64,000 nucleotides of DNA. Origin: JBOGUF01 sp050696075 (GTDB lineage Bacteria; Chloroflexota; Chloroflexia; Thermomicrobiales; UBA6265). Shown one piece after another: positions 1 through 8,079 of this stretch (position 1 is its first letter; every line of letters starts with the position of its first letter). The position numbers were made by a program, and so were the translations under genes. Under the pieces are notes generated by a model that did not search any database, had not been told where the DNA came from, and saw only the letters and a list, made by a program, of their open reading frames with translations. The stretch covers positions 62,001 to 126,000 of the forward strand of contig JBOGUF010000055.1 of the NCBI GenBank assembly GCA_050696075.1, written 5' to 3'.

Positions 1-1
1 C

Positions 2-610
2 ATTATGCGGATCACGATGGACGGCGAATCGGAGATCGTCGCCAACGAATACCAGGGTATGCCCCTCAACGGCGCCAACGACCTCGTCTTCGACCAGAAT
101 GAGGTGCTCTACTTTTCGGACCCCTGGCGCTCCAGCCTCGACAACCCGATCGGCGGCTTCTATCGCCTCTTCCCGGATCGGCGGCTGGGGCGGATCGACA
201 CTGGCCTGGCCTTTCCCAACGGCGTCGCCGTCAACGCCGGCGGCAACGCCATCTACCTCGCCGAAACGCAGCGCAACCGCATCCTGCGTTACGCGATCCA
301 CCCGGACGGGGCGATCGGACCTCGGGACCATTTCGCCGACACTGAGCCACCGTCCGGACCGGACGGCATGGCCTTCGCCGCAAACGGCGATCTCTACGTT
401 GCCCATTACGGGGGAAGTCGGGTCGATGTCTTTGATCCGACCGGACAGCAAGTGGGTGCGATTCCGGTTCCAGGGGCGAAGGTGACCAACGTCGCATTCG
501 GAGGACCCGACAACCGGACGCTCATCATCACCGACGTCGAAACGGCGTCGCTCTACCGCGTCCGCCTCGACGTCGGCGGCCAGCCGCTCTCCGACGGTCG
601 CTCGTATTAG
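2..610 (+). CDS. SMP-30/gluconolactonase-like protein, 5' truncated
   Basis: C-terminal part of a six-bladed beta-propeller of the SMP-30/gluconolactonase/LRE family, which hydrolyses sugar lactones or related esters using a bound divalent metal. The frame is open to the left window edge, so the true start lies outside. Visible motifs are NGANDLVFD, carrying the conserved Asn-Asp of the metal/substrate site, LAFPNGVAV and PSGPDGMAF, carrying the second conserved Asp, each followed by blade-like hydrophobic-Gly strands. The visible part is about 200 residues against about 300 for the family. Substrate is unknown. The stop lies a few bases from the convergent stop of the next gene. Confidence 0.85.
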   Translation: MMRITMDGESEIVANEYQGMPLNGANDLVFDQNEVLYFSDPWRSSLDNPIGGFYRLFPDRRLGRIDTGLAFPNGVAVNAGGNAIYLAETQRNRILRYAIHPDGAIGPRDHFADTEPPSGPDGMAFAANGDLYVAHYGGSRVDVFDPTGQQVGAIPVPGAKVTNVAFGGPDNRTLIITDVETASLYRVRLDVGGQPLSDGRSY

Positions 611-616
611 CGCGGG

Positions 617-1039
617 TTAGGTTGACGACAAAGCCGACGCGCTGCCGATCTGCTGCAAGAGCGCCACCGTGTCGTATTGCAGCCAGCGCTCGATCGTTTG
701 GCCGTCGCGCAACCGGTCCATCGAGATGCCGTCGACCTCGATCCGGCGACCTGACGGCGGCACACCCATAAACGGGCCCTTGTGCGTGCCGCGGGCGACA
801 AAGCGATAGACCACGTAGTCCGCCTCGCCGACCATCGACTCGATCGTCAGATGCAGATCGGGAAACGCCGATCGGAAGCCACAGATGTCGATGCGGACCC
901 CCTCCGGACCGTAGTGGTCACCCAGCGGCAAATGGCTGACGTGGTCCGGTGACACGATCTCGGCGAGCAGACGGGTATTGCCGCCGTTGATCACTTCCTC
1001 GACGAACCGATGGGCAATGCGCTTGTTCTGTTCGACCAT
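617..1039 (-). CDS. SnoaL-like ester cyclase / nuclear-transport-factor-2 fold protein
   Basis: A 140-residue protein of the SnoaL-like polyketide cyclase/ester cyclase group with an alpha+beta cone fold. Family landmarks are an N-terminal helix ending FVEEVINGGN, VSPDHVSHLP, then GPEGVR, a FPDLHLTIESM strand and GTHKGPFMGVPPSGRRIEVDGI, which is close to the family consensus. The ATG at 1039 gives the usual family length; the frame stays open to a further start near 1249 but that extension looks unlike the family. Members range from real cyclases to proteins of unknown role, so the reaction is not assigned. It is monocistronic, and an AT-richer patch at 1205-1260 could hold its promoter. Confidence 0.75.
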   Translation of the reverse strand: MVEQNKRIAHRFVEEVINGGNTRLLAEIVSPDHVSHLPLGDHYGPEGVRIDICGFRSAFPDLHLTIESMVGEADYVVYRFVARGTHKGPFMGVPPSGRRIEVDGISMDRLRDGQTIERWLQYDTVALLQQIGSASALSST

Positions 1040-1315
1040 GACTCGTTGCTCCAGATACGTGGACACCCGTTCGGTGTCCGGGACTCGACGTTGACGACCC
1101 GCCGGCGGCATTTCCTGCCCGCGGGCGCCGGTCCCCGGGATGGCCCTCGATCCAAGGTCCCCGACGCTTACCTGATCATGCGGCATGGCCCACACTTTTT
1201 CATCAGTGAGACGACGTATTCTTGACAAATACTCTTTACGCGTCCGCATACGTCAGGCGACGTATCGTCCGCACCCGACGGTAGCCGGCGTCACGCGGCC
1301 TAGCCTCTGCCGAGT

Positions 1316-1344
1316 GTTAGGCTGGGCGCTTAGGACGCCCTAAC
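1316..1344. repeat. Short GTTAGG/CCTAAC inverted repeat at a gene 3' end
   Basis: Imperfect hairpin with arms GTTAGG and CCTAAC and an inner GGGCG/CGCCC pairing. It overlaps the last codons and the TAA stop (1330-1332) of the DUF305-like gene. It resembles a worn copy of the GGCGTTA-armed elements found elsewhere in the window. The rest of the 1040-1329 gap shows nothing more certain than the AT-rich patch mentioned for the SnoaL-like gene. Confidence 0.5.
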
Positions 1345-2082
1345 AGCCATCGGCGACGCGGCCGGCGTGGCGCCGTCACCGTACCACCGTTCTCGCAGGG
1401 CAATCAGCCCGTCAATCCACCGTTGATCCCGGTCGGCAATCGCCGCCGCTTCCAAGCGCAATTCGTGGTGCTCCGCCTGCTCGATCGCGGCCCGCGCCAG
1501 CAACAGGTCCGCATCGACCGCGCCGATCAGCAGTTCCAGGAGTGCCGCGTCGTCCGCCGCCGCGCACGCCTCCTCCACCAACCCGGTCATCCCCAGCACT
1601 TCGAATCCGCCGGGTATCCCTCCCCGCCCGGGCGTTGCCTCGCCTAACCGCTCGACCGCGCCGATCAACTCCTCGCTCATCAAAACCGGCTGCTCACCGA
1701 ACCAGAGTGACCGCCACACCCCCAGGCGTCGCGCACGCTCGTCGAGATGCGCCGCCATCTCCGACCCAAACTCGCTCAACTCATCGTGCTCCGCGTGATC
1801 CGCCGCTAGCTTGGCGACGCCCGCCAGCCGCTCCGTGTGCGCCATTACAAGATCGAGGTAAACAACATCGAAGGACAAATCGGCCGCGGGCGTATCCGCG
1901 ATTGCCGGCGTCCCCGCGGGCGTCGCCGCGACGCCCACCTCACAGGGATCAGCGGCCGGCGTCACCAAACTCGGTCCCGGCGTACCGCCTTCCTGCCCAT
2001 CCACGATGCTCACGGACGAACCCAACACGCCGACAACCGTGATGACGCCGATAGCTGCAACTGCAAGAATTGCGCGATACAT
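1330..2082 (-). CDS. Secreted DUF305-like four-helix protein
   Basis: A 250-residue exported protein. Residues 5-25 form a signal or anchor helix followed by VDGQEGGTPG and a Pro/Ala/Thr-rich linker. The rest is two helical halves resembling DUF305/ferritin-like bundles: FDVVYLDLVMAHTERLA followed by helices rich in His and Glu (DHAEHDELSEF), and a second set with EQAEHHELRLEAAAIADRDQ. The usual DUF305 motif MIPHHxxA is replaced by VMAHTERL, so metal binding is uncertain. The ATG at 2082 follows a GGGGGA ribosome site. It lies 38 bases downstream of the amidohydrolase and may be co-transcribed with it. The C-terminus ATPAASPMAVRAS repeats the lineage linker motif. Function unknown. Confidence 0.6.
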   Translation of the reverse strand: MYRAILAVAAIGVITVVGVLGSSVSIVDGQEGGTPGPSLVTPAADPCEVGVAATPAGTPAIADTPAADLSFDVVYLDLVMAHTERLAGVAKLAADHAEHDELSEFGSEMAAHLDERARRLGVWRSLWFGEQPVLMSEELIGAVERLGEATPGRGGIPGGFEVLGMTGLVEEACAAADDAALLELLIGAVDADLLLARAAIEQAEHHELRLEAAAIADRDQRWIDGLIALRERWYGDGATPAASPMAVRAS

Positions 2083-2120
2083 GGATCGCTTCCCCCGGAG
2101 CGACGGTGTGCCGCCACGCC

Positions 2121-3359
2121 CTATTCGCAACACCGCGCCGGAGGCCGGAGTTTCAGCTTCTCCTGCTGCCGCTCCGGCAACACGGCCCACGGGTGCAGTT
2201 CCCGCTCCCGCGTCCGTGCCAGGACCTCACCATCGATCATGGTCAACATGTTCACCAGCCGCCTCGTGCCGGCGCGTTCGTTCATGTGGATGTCCTGGAA
2301 GACAAAGTCGCCCTCTTCCAGGGCAAAGATCGCCAGGTCCGCAGCGCTGCCCGGTCGCAGCGAGCCGAGGTCCGACCGCCGCATCGCCAGTGCCGGCCGG
2401 CAGGTCGCCCGCTCGATCACCTCCGCCAGGCTCATGCCAAGATTGAGAAACTTCGAGAGGGTCCACGGCATGTCGAACATCGGGCCCTGGATCGCGAGCT
2501 GGTGGATGTCGGTGCTTATCACGTCCGGCAGGATGCCGTCCGCCAGCAACGCCTCGGTCGTTTCGAAGCTGAACGACCCGGTTCCGTGGCCGACGTCGAG
2601 CACCAACCCGCGATCGTGCAACGCCTTAATCGCCGGCAGGACCTTGCCATCTTCCCCGACGATCCGCATCGACTGTCCGGTGAAGCAGTGCGTCAGAATA
2701 TCGCCCGGACGCAGGAGGTGCGCGACCTCCTCAATCGTCGGCGGCCCCAGCCCAATGTGCGCCATCAGCGGCAAATCAACCCGGTCCGCCAGCTCTCGCG
2801 CCAGCTCGAGCGGCCGGATGCCGACCCCCCGCGTCGTGTTGGCATCGATCCGCGCCTTGATGCCGAGGATCACGTCGCGGTTCTGCTCGACGATCGTCTC
2901 TGCCAGCGCGACGTCGCAATAATCGAGATTGGCGAACTCCCACGAAGGCGCGATCAGACCGATCGCCGAGAGGTTCAGCAATGCGTACACCTTCGCGCGG
3001 CTTGCCTCAGCCACGTACCGCCGAAAGCCGGGAAAGCTGTAGGCGCCGGCGCTCCCCACGTCCAGCCACGTCGTCACGCCGCTACGCGCCGCCACCGGGT
3101 CCGGCTCGATCCCCCAATAGGTCACGCCCCAATAGACGTGCGTGTGCAGGTCGATCAACCCCGGCGTCACATAGCGATCACCGGCGTCGATCACCCTCGC
3201 CGCCGTCGCCGGATCAATCCCGGCTTCCACGGCCGCGACCTTCCCGTCCTTGATGACGACGTCGAGCCTGCCGTCATACCCCGACCCTGGATCGACAACC
3301 GTGCCGCCTCGAATCAGCGTGTCGAATTGGGTTCCGGCCACCCTTTCACTGACTATCAT
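2121..3359 (-). CDS. Amidohydrolase/deacetylase family metallohydrolase
   Basis: A 412-residue TIM-barrel metal-dependent hydrolase of the dihydroorotase-like amidohydrolase superfamily. Metal ligands can be placed: His72 and His74 in LIDLHTHVYWG, Lys168 in ILGIKARID (the carbamylated bridge), His201 in LMAHIG, His224 in ILTHCF and Asp284 in ISTDIH. The N-terminal IRGGTVVDPGSG strand and the C-terminal LRPGSAADLAIF motif are the usual beta-sandwich lips. The closest named group is the amidohydrolase/deacetylase family, some of whose members remove N-acyl groups or hydrolyse acylated hydroxy acids; the substrate here cannot be read. It is upstream of, and possibly in operon with, the DUF305-like gene. 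Confidence 0.85.
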   Translation of the reverse strand: MIVSERVAGTQFDTLIRGGTVVDPGSGYDGRLDVVIKDGKVAAVEAGIDPATAARVIDAGDRYVTPGLIDLHTHVYWGVTYWGIEPDPVAARSGVTTWLDVGSAGAYSFPGFRRYVAEASRAKVYALLNLSAIGLIAPSWEFANLDYCDVALAETIVEQNRDVILGIKARIDANTTRGVGIRPLELARELADRVDLPLMAHIGLGPPTIEEVAHLLRPGDILTHCFTGQSMRIVGEDGKVLPAIKALHDRGLVLDVGHGTGSFSFETTEALLADGILPDVISTDIHQLAIQGPMFDMPWTLSKFLNLGMSLAEVIERATCRPALAMRRSDLGSLRPGSAADLAIFALEEGDFVFQDIHMNERAGTRRLVNMLTMIDGEVLARTRERELHPWAVLPERQQEKLKLRPPARCCE

Positions 3360-3436
3360 CCGCCCGTTAGCCTCGCTCTTCCAACGCCCGTCCAGCCGGC
3401 TTCAGCCGCGCGCGTCAGCCGTGCGCCAACCTACCC

Positions 3437-4414
3437 CTATTTCCACCGATCCTTTTCCGGGTCCTCGTCGAGTGGAGGCAATGCCCGCACCTCCGCCCAC
3501 AGCTCGTCCGGGATCGGATAGGTGTGATTGTCGATCGACTGTTGAATCCGCTCCGGCCGGCTCATGCCGACGATCGTCGAGGTAATCCGCGGGTCGCGCG
3601 TCGAAAACTGCAACGCCACCGCCGGCAGCGGTACGCCATACCGCTCGCAGACCTCCATGATCTGCCGCGTTCGGTCCACCAAGACCGGCGACGCGTCCTG
3701 GTAGGCGTATCGAGGATACGCATCCGGTCCCTTCGCCAGCATGCCGCTGCCGTAGGGCGCGGCATTGAGCACCGCCATCCCCCGGTCGGCGGCCGCGTCG
3801 ATCAGCGCGTTCGCGGTTTGGTTGAGCAGCGTGTAGCGGTTGTGGGTAATCAACGCGTCGAAGATGCCCGTCTCCACGTACTGCGTTTCGACCTCGACCG
3901 GCCCGCTCGCCACTCCAAGGTACTGGATGACCCCTTCGTCCCGGTAGCTGCGCAGCACGTCGACCGGTCCGCCTGGCGCTACTGCGTCCACAAACGTCGT
4001 CCACTCGGCGTCGTGGAGGTAGACGATCTGCACGCGGTCGAGCCCAAGCAGGTCGAGACTCCGCGCCAGTCGTCGCTTAATCGTCTCGCCGCTGTAGTCG
4101 CCCGTTTGCGGGTCGCGGCCCTGCTTCGTCTGCAGCACCGCCCCAGCCGGGAGGCCGCCCAGTTCGCGAATCACCAGCCCAACCCTGCGCTCGCTCTCCC
4201 CGTCGCCATAGGACGCCGCGGTGTCGATGTAGTCGATCGGGCTGCCCAATGCCGCCCGCACCGTCGCCGTCGCGTCCTCCTCAGTGACGCCATACGCAAA
4301 CGTCTCCGGCATGTTCCCCAGCGGCGCGCAACCGATCGCGATCGGCGGCACCGATAGCCCTGTCGAGCCAAACGGTCGCCTCGCCAAGAGATCGTCCGTA
4401 GTTGCCTCCGTCAT
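3437..4414 (-). CDS. Aldo/keto reductase
   Basis: A 325-residue NAD(P)H-dependent (beta/alpha)8 oxidoreductase. The catalytic tetrad is visible as Asp64 (YIDTAASYG), Tyr69, Lys97 (LQTKQG) and His134 (VYLHDAEW). The N-terminal FGSTGLSVPPIAIGCAPLG and the C-terminal TSTIVGMSRPERIQQSI are typical of the group that contains D-threo-aldose 1-dehydrogenase and L-fucose dehydrogenase, so a sugar or lactone-forming role is plausible but not shown. The ATG at 4414 is preceded by GAGGAGACGACTCG, which favours it over an earlier in-frame start at 4450. The amidohydrolase follows on the same strand about 77 bases away. Confidence 0.88.
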   Translation of the reverse strand: MTEATTDDLLARRPFGSTGLSVPPIAIGCAPLGNMPETFAYGVTEEDATATVRAALGSPIDYIDTAASYGDGESERRVGLVIRELGGLPAGAVLQTKQGRDPQTGDYSGETIKRRLARSLDLLGLDRVQIVYLHDAEWTTFVDAVAPGGPVDVLRSYRDEGVIQYLGVASGPVEVETQYVETGIFDALITHNRYTLLNQTANALIDAAADRGMAVLNAAPYGSGMLAKGPDAYPRYAYQDASPVLVDRTRQIMEVCERYGVPLPAVALQFSTRDPRITSTIVGMSRPERIQQSIDNHTYPIPDELWAEVRALPPLDEDPEKDRWK

Positions 4415-4517
4415 CGAGTCGTCTCCTCTCACGTTCCACGCCGGGATCATCGCATAGGCCCGTGCCGAGCGTGTCGAGGCATCTGGCTCTGATGAAACGG
4501 GCGGTTGGCACAGGCAG

Positions 4518-4548
4518 ATCCTTCGGCTTCGCTCAGGATGAGAAGGAT
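4518..4548. repeat. Intergenic hairpin, TTCGGCTTCGCTCAGGATGA type
   Basis: The gap between the aldo-keto reductase and the antitoxin contains ATCCTTC and GAAGGAT arms around GGCTTCGCTCAGGATGA. Just before it, GTGCCGAGCGTGTCGAGGC (4462-4480) has the same dispersed-repeat flavour as the CATGCTGAGG blocks elsewhere. Likely a dispersed intergenic element or a processing/termination hairpin. Confidence 0.45.
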
Positions 4549-4592
4549 GGTTCGCCCTAGCCCGAAGCGCCTCGGCATCCTACGTACTTGCG

Positions 4593-4898
4593 TCAACGAC
4601 GAGTTGCATGCGTCCGGCCCAACTCCTCCGAAGCGCGCGCGATAGGATCGTCGGGCAACGGTTTCTTCCAGTCGAAGAGATCGGCTAGTTCGTCCTCCGT
4701 CATGCCCGTCCTGGCCAAGACTCGCTGCACTGTTTGTCCCAGCCGCTCGAGCGCATCATGATAAGGCTCACGCCGGCTGGCCTTCGTCGGAATGTAAAAC
4801 CCGATTGGGTCGCCATGCCGCTCGATCGCAAGCACTTCGTCGCCCGCCAAATATTTCGTCGCGTGATCCCGAAACTCGCGAACACCAACCCGTTTCAT
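4593..4898 (-). CDS. Phd/YefM-type antitoxin, no toxin partner
   Basis: A 101-residue protein starting MKRVGVREFRDHATKYLAGD, the hallmark N-terminal fold of Phd/YefM antitoxins that bind their own promoter and neutralise a partner toxin. VLAIERHGDPIGFYIP is the second conserved strand. The C-terminal half (MTEDELADLFDWKKPLPDD) is acidic and Trp-containing, as expected of a toxin-wrapping tail. The ATG at 4898 sits behind a strong AAGGAGGCCGCG site. No PIN, Doc or RelE-like frame exists on either side: upstream is an LLM oxidoreductase, downstream a repeat. So this is either a solitary regulator or the survivor of a broken pair. Confidence 0.8.
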   Translation of the reverse strand: MKRVGVREFRDHATKYLAGDEVLAIERHGDPIGFYIPTKASRREPYHDALERLGQTVQRVLARTGMTEDELADLFDWKKPLPDDPIARASEELGRTHATRR

Positions 4899-4964
4899 CG
4901 CGGCCTCCTTTGTAGTCACTTGTGACCACAATAAACCACGCGACGAAGCACCGGCGGCGCGCGA

Positions 4965-5930
4965 CTACGCGAACCTCGGTATCAGCTCGCGCGCGATCCG
5001 GCGCACCGGTTCCTGGTTGTAGGCGACGCCCGGCATCTGGAGGATGAAATAGTCGGCCCCGGCGTCGATCAATTGGCGAACCCGCGCCTCGATCTGGTCG
5101 AGCGTCGCCACGAAGACCGCCTGCCGGAACTCCTCGAGCGACCGCTCGCCGCGCACCGCCGCGGTCTCCTCCTCGGCCGTCTCTTCCCGCTCGATCAGAT
5201 AGCAATACAGGCTCGTCGACTTCACGATCTCGTCGTAGTCCCGACCAAGGTCTTTGCAGTGCCCGCGCAAGACTTCGAGTTTGTGGCGCACTGTCTCCGG
5301 ATTACCCCAGCCGACGTTGCAGGCATCGCCCCACCGCGCAACCAGCCTCAGCGTGACTTGCTCGCCGCCGCCGCCGATCCAAATCGGTGGGTGCGGCTTT
5401 TGAACGCCCTTCGGCTCATTGATCGCGCCGTCGATCGAGTATCGCTTGCCGTGAAAGACGGCGCGGTCGTCCGTCCACATCGCGTGGATGACTTGCAGAG
5501 CCTCCCGCAGCATCGCTAACCGATCGCGCGCCTCCGGAAACCCGTACCCGTAGGCGCGCCACTCATGCTCGTACCAGCCCGCGCCGATCCCGAAGTTCAG
5601 CCGCCCATTACTGGCGACGTCGACCGTCGAGGCAATCTTGGCCAGCAACGCCGGGTTCCGATAGCTGTTGCACGACACCATCTGCCCGACGCGCACCCGC
5701 TTAGTGTCCCGCGCAAGGGTCGCGGTCACCGTCCACGCCTCGAAGACCGTTTCGATCTCTGGCGTCGGCACCGTATGAAAATGGTCCACCACCCAGAGCG
5801 AGTCGAACCCGCCCTCGTCCGCCGCCCGCGCGACCGCCGTCATCGCCGCGTACTGCTCGACCGGGTCGTCGATCTCGACCAGGTCCATCCGCCAACCCTG
5901 CGGCACCACAAGCCCAAACCGGTACACCAT
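4965..5930 (-). CDS. LLM-class F420-dependent oxidoreductase
   Basis: A 321-residue luciferase-like TIM-barrel enzyme. Diagnostic strings are FDSLWVVDHFH, VSCNSYRNPALLAKIASTVD, NFGIGAGWYEHEWRAYGYGF and HPPIWIGGGGEQVTLRLVARWGDACN, the canonical pattern of the actinobacterial/chloroflexal F420-dependent subgroup. It presumably moves hydride between F420H2 (or FMNH2) and an unknown substrate. The ATG at 5930 follows CAGGGGGGATC. A GGCGTTA-armed inverted repeat sits immediately upstream, between this gene and the M32 peptidase. A second family member is at 31051-31971. Confidence 0.88.
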   Translation of the reverse strand: MVYRFGLVVPQGWRMDLVEIDDPVEQYAAMTAVARAADEGGFDSLWVVDHFHTVPTPEIETVFEAWTVTATLARDTKRVRVGQMVSCNSYRNPALLAKIASTVDVASNGRLNFGIGAGWYEHEWRAYGYGFPEARDRLAMLREALQVIHAMWTDDRAVFHGKRYSIDGAINEPKGVQKPHPPIWIGGGGEQVTLRLVARWGDACNVGWGNPETVRHKLEVLRGHCKDLGRDYDEIVKSTSLYCYLIEREETAEEETAAVRGERSLEEFRQAVFVATLDQIEARVRQLIDAGADYFILQMPGVAYNQEPVRRIARELIPRFA

Positions 5931-5945
5931 GATCCCCCCTGTTCA

Positions 5946-6010
5946 GGCGTTAGGCGTTAGGCGTTAGGGGCTACGTCGTTCTCCCTAACGCCTAACGCCT
6001 AATCCCTAAC
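5946..6010. repeat. GGCGTTA-armed inverted repeat element, copy A
   Basis: Three perfect GGCGTTA units at 5946-5966 face TAACGCC units at 5986-5999, with a short loop containing CTACGTCGTT. It lies between two genes on the minus strand, 3' of the M32 peptidase and 5' of the LLM oxidoreductase. The minimal form has nothing but this loop between its arms, unlike the longer copies at 21065 and 46449. Confidence 0.85.
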
Positions 6011-6017
6011 GGCTCCG

Positions 6018-7565
6018 TCACCTGTACAACGTCTCCACCTTCTCCGTGATGTAGCGAACGAACGGCGCCGAGTCGAGCGGGCCGCCGGCGACCAGCTCGA
6101 TCGTCTCCTTTGCCGTGAACTTGCGACCATGGCGATGCAGGTGCTCGCGCAGCCAATCGCGCAGACTCAGGAACTCGCCGCGGGCGAACTGCTCCTCGAC
6201 GTCGGGCATCTCCACCCGCACGCGCTCCCAGACCTGGACCGCGATGATACTGCCGAGCAGATAGGTCGGGAAGTAGCCGATCAGCCCATCGGCCCAGTGC
6301 ACATCCTGCAATACCCCGTGCGCGTCGTCTGGCGGCTCGACGCCCAGGTAGTCGCGCATCTTGTCGTTCCACGCCGCGGGCAGATCGGCCACCGCCAGCC
6401 GCCCATCGATCAGATCCTGCTCGATCTCGAAGCGCAAGATGATGTGCATCGGGTAGGTCAACTCGTCCGCTTCGACCCGGATCAGCGACGGCCGCATCCG
6501 ATTCGCCGCCCGGAAGACCGTCTCCTCCGCCACCGATCCGAACCGCGTCGGGAAGTGCTCGCGCAAGAGCGGGAAGGCGAAATGCCAGAACGCCTGCCCC
6601 CGCCCGACCACGTTCTCCCAGAGCCGGCTCTGCGACTCGTGCAGCGCCAGCGAAACCGCATTGCCGAGCGGGCCGCGGCCCAGCGCCGGGTCGATTCCCG
6701 CTTCGTATAACCCGTGGCCGCATTCGTGGATCGTGCCGAAGAGGGCCGTCGCCAGGTACGACTCGTCGAAGCGGGTCGTCAGCCGCACGTCGGACGGCGC
6801 GATGCCGGAGGCGAACGGATGCGGCGCCGTATCCAGCCGCATCCCCTCCGGGTCGTAGCCGAGCTTCGGCAAGAGCGCTAACATGAAGCGCCGCTGCTCC
6901 TCGGCCGGGAAGTGCCCGTAAAAACAGGCGTCGTCGACCGCGTCCGGCCGTTCGCCCACCCTCGCCACCAGCGGTTTCAACGCCTCCCGTAACGGCCCGA
7001 AGACCGCCCGCACCTCGGCCGTCGTCATCCCCGGCTCATAGTCGTCGAGCAGGACGTCGTAGGCGCACGCCGCCGGTTCGAAGCAGGCGATGTATTGCCG
7101 CTTCAGATCGAGCATCCGCTCCAGGCTCGGCCGAAACCGCTCGAAATCGGACGCATCCTTCGCCTCCACCCACACCCCGAATCCTTGCGAGGCGGCGCGA
7201 ACCAATTCCGCGAGCAACTCGCCGGGTACCCGCCGAATCTTCTCGTAATCGCGCCGCGCCACCCGGATCAGGCTCGCGTCGTCCGCATCGGCAGGCAGCG
7301 ATTCCTCATACGGCCGAAGGTCTTCGAGCCATTGCCCGATCTCGTCGTCGACGAACCGCTCGTGCGCCAAGCGCGCCACGGTCGCCAACTGTTCGGCCCG
7401 CACCGCCGCTCCCTTCGGCGGCATGATCGTCTGCTGGTCCCAACCGAGCAGTCCCTCCACGGCATACAGGTCGCTCACCGCCGCGAGCCGTGCCTTAAGG
7501 TCCGCCAAAGTCTGATCCGTGGTCCTATCGAGCGTCGTGGTCGTCTTCACCGTCAACTCCTGCAT
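6018..7565 (-). CDS. M32 family metallocarboxypeptidase (Taq type)
   Basis: A 515-residue zinc carboxypeptidase that removes C-terminal residues from peptides, usually cytosolic. The zinc site HECGH is at residues 280-284, preceded by FGTIHECGHGLYEAGI, followed by the second family signature HESQSRLWEN. The N-terminal LLGWDQQTIMPPKGAAVRAE and the C-terminal YPMHIILRFEIEQDLIDG and YFPTYLLGSI are all M32 landmarks. Full length for the family (about 500). I chose the ATG at 7565; a TTG at 7625 in frame would add 20 unconserved residues. It is divergent from the ubiquitin-like operon, with about 220 bases between starts. Confidence 0.93.
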   Translation of the reverse strand: MQELTVKTTTTLDRTTDQTLADLKARLAAVSDLYAVEGLLGWDQQTIMPPKGAAVRAEQLATVARLAHERFVDDEIGQWLEDLRPYEESLPADADDASLIRVARRDYEKIRRVPGELLAELVRAASQGFGVWVEAKDASDFERFRPSLERMLDLKRQYIACFEPAACAYDVLLDDYEPGMTTAEVRAVFGPLREALKPLVARVGERPDAVDDACFYGHFPAEEQRRFMLALLPKLGYDPEGMRLDTAPHPFASGIAPSDVRLTTRFDESYLATALFGTIHECGHGLYEAGIDPALGRGPLGNAVSLALHESQSRLWENVVGRGQAFWHFAFPLLREHFPTRFGSVAEETVFRAANRMRPSLIRVEADELTYPMHIILRFEIEQDLIDGRLAVADLPAAWNDKMRDYLGVEPPDDAHGVLQDVHWADGLIGYFPTYLLGSIIAVQVWERVRVEMPDVEEQFARGEFLSLRDWLREHLHRHGRKFTAKETIELVAGGPLDSAPFVRYITEKVETLYR

Positions 7566-7785
7566 CGAACGCGTGGCGCATGCCGTCTCTGCCGCAACGC
7601 TACCCTGCAATTTGGTCCCGCGCAATAACCGGGCATCTCTCCCGCTTCGGCGGCGACGCCCGTCTCAACCGTGGGTCTGCCTCTGCCTATGGTAAGATCA
7701 CCCCCGACTTCGAGCGAGTATGCGACGTTCGCAACCGACCTGGGGCGCGCCGGTTTTCGTCGGCCGTCGTCAGCGGGAGGACACG

Positions 7786-8046
7786 ATGGCATCGACCAAA
7801 ACCGTGACGGTGCAGCGCGCCGGCGGCACCGCCGCCGTTGAAGCCGAGCTGATCGAAGGCGAAACGGCCGAACAACTGGCGCGCTTGGCCGCGCCGCAAC
7901 TCGGCCTCTCCGAAGACGGCCTCTACCAGATTCTGCTCAACGGGGAGCTCGTCAAAGGCGATCTCTTCAAGGTGGTAAAGGAAGGGGACACGCTGACGCT
8001 GGCCCAGCAAACCACCGGCGGCAGGTCGGGCAGCGCTCACCGCTAG
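7786..8046 (+). CDS. Ubiquitin-like modifier with internal Gly-Gly
   Basis: An 86-residue protein with the size and strand order expected of a beta-grasp modifier: KTVTVQRAGG and AAVEAELIEG hairpin, GETAEQLARLAAPQLGL helix, YQILLNGELVK, then FKVVKEGDTLTLAQQT. The fold call is inferred from this pattern and from context. It ends in TTGGRSGSAHR, so Gly78-Gly79 is followed by a seven-residue tail that must be cut before E1 could activate the glycine. Start ATG at 7786 lies behind GGGAGGACACG. It is the first gene of a same-strand operon with E2, JAMM peptidase, E1 and RING-like genes, which makes a role as the conjugated modifier far more likely than sulfur carriage (ThiS/MoaD normally end at the Gly-Gly). 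Confidence 0.82.
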   Translation: MASTKTVTVQRAGGTAAVEAELIEGETAEQLARLAAPQLGLSEDGLYQILLNGELVKGDLFKVVKEGDTLTLAQQTTGGRSGSAHR

Positions 8047-8079
8047 ATTCATCGATTCCAGGGGCGCCGAGGAGGTTCC

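Noticed and set aside
1222..1255. TTGACA plus-strand promoter before the DUF305-like gene
   Set aside because: It points into the 3' end of a minus-strand gene and has no matching -10 hexamer at the right distance.
2070..3521. Long plus-strand open frame opposite the amidohydrolase
   Set aside because: It is antisense to a gene with clear metal-site motifs and its own translation is Arg/Pro/His-rich without any family pattern; such frames are expected in GC-rich DNA.
5946..6010. CRISPR array
   Set aside because: The repeats are 7-base tandem units arranged as an inverted pair, with no spacers and no cas genes in the window.
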